From positions 62,001 to 126,000 of the forward strand of contig CANSSP010000007.1 of NCBI GenBank assembly GCA_947649645.1: 64,000 nt of DNA, in the 5' to 3' direction. This document shows positions 60,995-64,000 of the stretch, piece by piece. The notes beneath the pieces are model-generated. The model saw only the letters and a list, made by a program, of their open reading frames with translations. It was not told the origin of the DNA and ran no database searches. The position numbers were made by a program, and so were the translations under genes. Source of the stretch: an uncultured Roseburia sp. (lineage in GTDB: Bacteria > Bacillota > Clostridia > Lachnospirales > Lachnospiraceae). Numbering within the stretch: position 1 is the first letter of the stretch; every line of letters begins with the position of its first letter.

Positions 60995-62179
60995 CTATAC
61001 CTCACTCAGACGGTCAATGGAAGTTAAAATGTCTTCCATCTGCGGTCTCTTATCTCCCACTTTGTTTAAAAGCTGCATAATCTCTCTCCTGCGCACCTTA
61101 AGCCCGTTTGCGTTGTACTCAATCCGGCCGCGGACTTTCTGCCGCCGTGCAATCAGGCTGTGCTTGATCTCCACCATCTCCTTCGGATCGACAAGCGCCG
61201 CCGCCTGCGCGACCCACACGCGGGAATCATAAAGCTGGTAGCCCGAAAGCTGACGCACAAGCTTTCCGTTGTAATATTCAAGATCTTCATTTGTCCGCTG
61301 AAAACGCTCGCGCTCTCTGACTGCTTCCAGATAATACTCCCACTGCTGCGCAAGTTCTGCGGAACCACGCACATGATATTTTTCACAGGCATAATCAACC
61401 GCATTTTCAATCCCCACATACTTTATCTTTACCTTATTCTGCAGCACGATGGCACGGTTGATGTGGCGCTCCGCAGACGTGATGTCCGTCTCGTCTGTCT
61501 GTATTTTCAGATATGCCGCGCAGATGGACACCGCGGAGAGAAATACAGACGCCATCCAGGCATACCGCAGATCCATCCGGAAGGCCGCCTGCAGCACAAT
61601 CAGCAGAACAGCCACCGCGACAGCCGTGCCCGAGAGGAGATAGAGCAGCATTTTCAGCCGCTTCTTCTGATGTCCCAGAAATTCTTTCCTGAGCGCCCAC
61701 TCTGACTTTTCACGGTCCAGATATTTCATATCCTTTTTTAAGGTATCGCGATACGCCTCATTTGCCGAAAAACGCCGGATTACCGCCGGCATCTCATCCT
61801 CTTCCAGCTGTATCTGGACAAACTGCGAATCCGACAGCTTTTTCGTCGAATTTAAAAAACTGGAACGCGAGTTATTGAGCTGCACGACACTCACCGCCGT
61901 CTCCTCGATCTTTTTCCGCTCCTCTCCCTGCAGATCTTCCAGAAGCTGCACATCGTTCAGATAAGCAGTCAGTCTGCGGTATTCCGCCTTTTCATCGTCG
62001 ATATCCCTGGCCGTCTCCATCATCGATTCCAGCTGTTCAACAATATATTGCTCTATTTTCCGCGCGCTCTGCGGGTTCTGCGGTGATATGAAATCCTGCT
62101 CTGTCAGAACCGATTCGTCGGCCGCTCCATATTTTTCTTCCAGCTCTTTCTCTTTTTTTCTCCACTTCCAGAAAAACAT
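60995..62179 (-). CDS. Coiled-coil membrane protein of unknown function
   Basis: A 394-residue protein, mostly helical and charged. Two membrane helices lie at about residues 178-198 and 208-225 (LLYLLSGTAVAVAVLLIVL, WMASVFLSAVSICAAYL). Long amphipathic helices lie before (about 35-175) and after (about 230-394), with Glu, Lys, Arg and Gln typical of coiled coils. Both soluble parts should face the cytosol. I do not recognise the family. It starts the run towards tgt (1-bp gap) and follows the TPR-like gene by 69 bp. Confidence 0.7.
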   Translation of the reverse strand: MFFWKWRKKEKELEEKYGAADESVLTEQDFISPQNPQSARKIEQYIVEQLESMMETARDIDDEKAEYRRLTAYLNDVQLLEDLQGEERKKIEETAVSVVQLNNSRSSFLNSTKKLSDSQFVQIQLEEDEMPAVIRRFSANEAYRDTLKKDMKYLDREKSEWALRKEFLGHQKKRLKMLLYLLSGTAVAVAVLLIVLQAAFRMDLRYAWMASVFLSAVSICAAYLKIQTDETDITSAERHINRAIVLQNKVKIKYVGIENAVDYACEKYHVRGSAELAQQWEYYLEAVRERERFQRTNEDLEYYNGKLVRQLSGYQLYDSRVWVAQAAALVDPKEMVEIKHSLIARRQKVRGRIEYNANGLKVRRREIMQLLNKVGDKRPQMEDILTSIDRLSEV

Positions 62180-62248
62180 CGTCTGACTCCTTCCCTAAAC
62201 AGGCTGTCCGCACGCGCCATTCGCAAAGGCGCCCGCCCGGACTCTGCC

Positions 62249-63103
62249 TTAAAACAATTCCTCGCGCAAAAGGCCTCCGCTCCTCCGGTAATTCTCTCTC
62301 CAGGTATCCAGAATGCGGTACGCCTCCTGTTTTTTCCCGTTCTCAAAATAACCCGAGAGCTTCTCCCCGAATGCGCTGATTTCTTCCCTCGCCGCGCGCT
62401 CGGCGCGCGTATTTCCCGCCAGTCCATACCTGCTTTTTAATTCAGCGCGCTCTTCCTGCGGAACCTCGTGCAGATCCGCCGTCTTTGAAAATCTCTCCTC
62501 GTCGCGCAGACACAGACATGCAAGCAGACACTCCCGCAGGGATTCCCTGTTCCGGTTCTGCCCGTAAGCACGTTCAAAGCAGGCTGCCGCCTCCCCGAAC
62601 TGAAACAGACGCGCATACGCCGTTCCCATATTGTGCCACAGATTTCCAGTCAGCAGCGGATCCTCCTCCCACTTTCTTAAAAGCCGCCGGTACTCCCTTA
62701 TGGCCGCGGCAGACATCCCGTTTTCCAGATAGCGGTCCGCCCTGAGCTTTGCACATTCCGACTCCGATTTGTATTCAATCTCCCGCAGACGGTTCACAAC
62801 TTCGCCAGGCGCCCCGCCCACACAGTACCCGGACGACGAGAGAATTACGGATACAAACTCCGTCAGACTTCCGTCCGCCGCAAGAATGCCGCGCAGCTTT
62901 CCGGCCGTCTCCTTCATTCCCAGTTCCTGCTCCACCCAGGCACAGAGGGCCTCGCTCATAAAGTTCCTTCCCAGAAGGTAAAGGTTATGTTCAATATAGT
63001 AACAGAGCTCCTCAATGGAATAGACATTGACAGAAGCCGCTTCGATATAAAAAGGCACTGCTGCGGACATCCGGTTACACAAAATCAGTTCGCCCACTCC
63101 CAC
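62249..63103 (-). CDS. TPR-like helical protein of unknown function
   Basis: A 284-residue soluble protein. Residues about 25-110 are helical (VYSIEELCYYIEHNLYLLGRNFMSEALCAWVEQELG split in blocks). A TPR-like region covers about 118-190 (KLRADRYLENGMSAAAIREYRRLL, NLWHNMGTAYARLFQFGEAAACFERAYGQN), and a charged C-terminus follows. It is likely a scaffold that binds a partner, perhaps the proteins coded beside it. It ends 69 bp before the coiled-coil gene and starts 20 bp after the gene cut by the window edge. Confidence 0.7.
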   Translation of the reverse strand: MGVGELILCNRMSAAVPFYIEAASVNVYSIEELCYYIEHNLYLLGRNFMSEALCAWVEQELGMKETAGKLRGILAADGSLTEFVSVILSSSGYCVGGAPGEVVNRLREIEYKSESECAKLRADRYLENGMSAAAIREYRRLLRKWEEDPLLTGNLWHNMGTAYARLFQFGEAAACFERAYGQNRNRESLRECLLACLCLRDEERFSKTADLHEVPQEERAELKSRYGLAGNTRAERAAREEISAFGEKLSGYFENGKKQEAYRILDTWRENYRRSGGLLREELF

Positions 63104-63123
63104 ACCCCCTTTTCCTTTTCTCC

Positions 63124-64000
63124 CTATCGGTCAGACAGGGCCATCACATAATCCCACGCTTTATCTGACCCCGGAAACAGCTCTCCGAATCCGAGATCCC
63201 TGATCCGGACCCGCACACGTGTATCCGAAAGCGGCTTTGCAGTAATTTTAAGACGCGTCGTCTTTGGCGGGCGCTCCGGCAGGTCAGAAAGCTCCAGACG
63301 CTCAATCTTTGCATCCCGGCTGTCCGGAGACTGCAGCCAGAAATCGACTTCCGGCGTACCGTCCAGAATCACTTCACACTCCCCGGCCGCTTCATACCAG
63401 TTTTCCCCGGCGCCGATCAGCGTAAAAAATTCCGGCGTGCCCATATTATACACTTTGAGAAAGACATTGACTTTCATTTCATTGTCGCCAAGATAGATAT
63501 AAGGCCATTCTTTTCTCTGATCTCTGACAGCCGCCGCATAACAGGCGCCTTTGGAGTAAAGATTTTTCCCGATAAAAACCCTGCGCCCCCGGCACAGGAA
63601 AGAAACCGAGACTTTCATCCAGTCGCCGTCAAAACCGTCGCCGACGAGATATACCGATGAAACCGCGTGGCCGCGGAAATATTCCTCCGCGATTTTCGCA
63701 AACGCTTCATCCCGTCCGGTCCCCGCAGGCGAAGCCCACTCTTCCGTCAGCGTCACAACCTGCGGCAGTGTGCGCGGATTGCGCGAAATCAAAAGGCAGC
63801 GCATCCGGTCCCCACGGTAATCAAACAGACCGATCTCCTGCCTCGTCAGCTCTTCCCTCTGACTGTAGGCAAAATAATAAAAACATTCCTTGCGGTCAAG
63901 CAGCATCACCTGCTCCGGTTTTAATTCCAGCTTCCCCGCCAGCCAGGCAAACAGTTCCGTCACCTCCCGCGAAAGCTGATCTAAGCAGACCGCCAGCCGC
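63124..64000 (-). CDS. C-terminal part of an unknown protein (DUF5716-like), 5' end outside window
   Basis: The minus frame is open without a stop from 63124 to the window edge (about 291 codons visible). A GTG at 63963 could be a start but has its ribosome site too close, and sense codons continue upstream (RLAVCLDQLSREV), so the gene most likely continues beyond 64000. The visible part holds LLISRNPRTLPQVVTLTEEW, VYLVGDGFDGDWMKVSVSF and, at the end, VRVRIRDLGFGELFPGSDKAWD. The last block reminds me of Lachnospiraceae proteins annotated DUF5716, some with an Hsp70/actin-like fold; this is recall, not proof. It sits before the TPR-like and coiled-coil genes. Confidence 0.55.
   Translation of the reverse strand, partial: RLAVCLDQLSREVTELFAWLAGKLELKPEQVMLLDRKECFYYFAYSQREELTRQEIGLFDYRGDRMRCLLISRNPRTLPQVVTLTEEWASPAGTGRDEAFAKIAEEYFRGHAVSSVYLVGDGFDGDWMKVSVSFLCRGRRVFIGKNLYSKGACYAAAVRDQRKEWPYIYLGDNEMKVNVFLKVYNMGTPEFFTLIGAGENWYEAAGECEVILDGTPEVDFWLQSPDSRDAKIERLELSDLPERPPKTTRLKITAKPLSDTRVRVRIRDLGFGELFPGSDKAWDYVMALSDR

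Overview
The window reads as chromosome of a Gram-positive anaerobe of the Clostridia, most likely a Lachnospiraceae relative. This rests on the secG-rnr-smpB-ssrA order, a DapL-type lysine/diaminopimelate step, glnA followed by an ANTAR regulator, a fused CheW-receiver CheV, cytosolic and membrane chemoreceptors, and several proteins of unknown role that look typical of that family. The genus is not resolved. Base composition looks close to even, and most genes lie on the minus strand. Both window ends cut a gene: an aromatic-acid-exporter-like protein at position 1 and an unknown protein at position 64000.

Layout. 1-8.4 kb: exporter-like protein, an ABC-F ATPase on the plus strand, a tandem-OB SSB-like protein, typA, a CZB-domain chemoreceptor and an M23 peptidase. 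8.5-10.4 kb: a metal operon (10-TM exporter, Fur-family repressor, His-rich NifX-like protein) behind a clear promoter. 10.4-15.2 kb: flavin/nitro-reductase-like protein, dapL, ANTAR regulator, glnA and a eukaryotic-type hisA. 15.3-18.3 kb, plus strand: guaB and a CNNM/CorC-type protein. 18.3-26.5 kb: a ten-gene Tad-like pilus/secretion locus ending in a secreted B-repeat protein. 26.6-31.4 kb: a sugar-sensor-like protein without a DNA-binding domain, then purC-purF-purB. 31.6-37.1 kb: a module mostly on the plus strand (small HTH genes, two-component system, BceAB-like ABC transporter) that looks acquired. 37.1-40.5 kb: a membrane Fe-S/FMN flavoprotein, its flavin transferase ApbE, and an Arr rifamycin ADP-ribosyltransferase.

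40.7-54.1 kb: chemoreceptor, HAD phosphatase, a minus-strand run (acidic membrane protein, hisH, hisF, ung, mnmA), cheV, a lipoprotein, a second two-component system and a BlaI-type repressor with a membrane partner. 54.3-58.3 kb: small Xre regulator, tmRNA, smpB, rnr, secG. 58.4-64 kb: GH29 fucosidase, tgt and three genes of unknown function.

Two things stand out. First, a short leader element recurs directly upstream of the start codons of several unrelated genes (typA, dapL, glnA, a mini-pilin, the TadZ-like gene, purB, a blaI-type gene), and its inner edge supplies the ribosome binding site. Second, the Tad-like locus combines three mini-proteins of 37-54 residues, a TadE-like protein that ends in a B-repeat, and a large secreted B-repeat protein. 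Many starts given here lie inside longer open frames; they were moved to the ATG/GTG/TTG with a fitting Shine-Dalgarno sequence.
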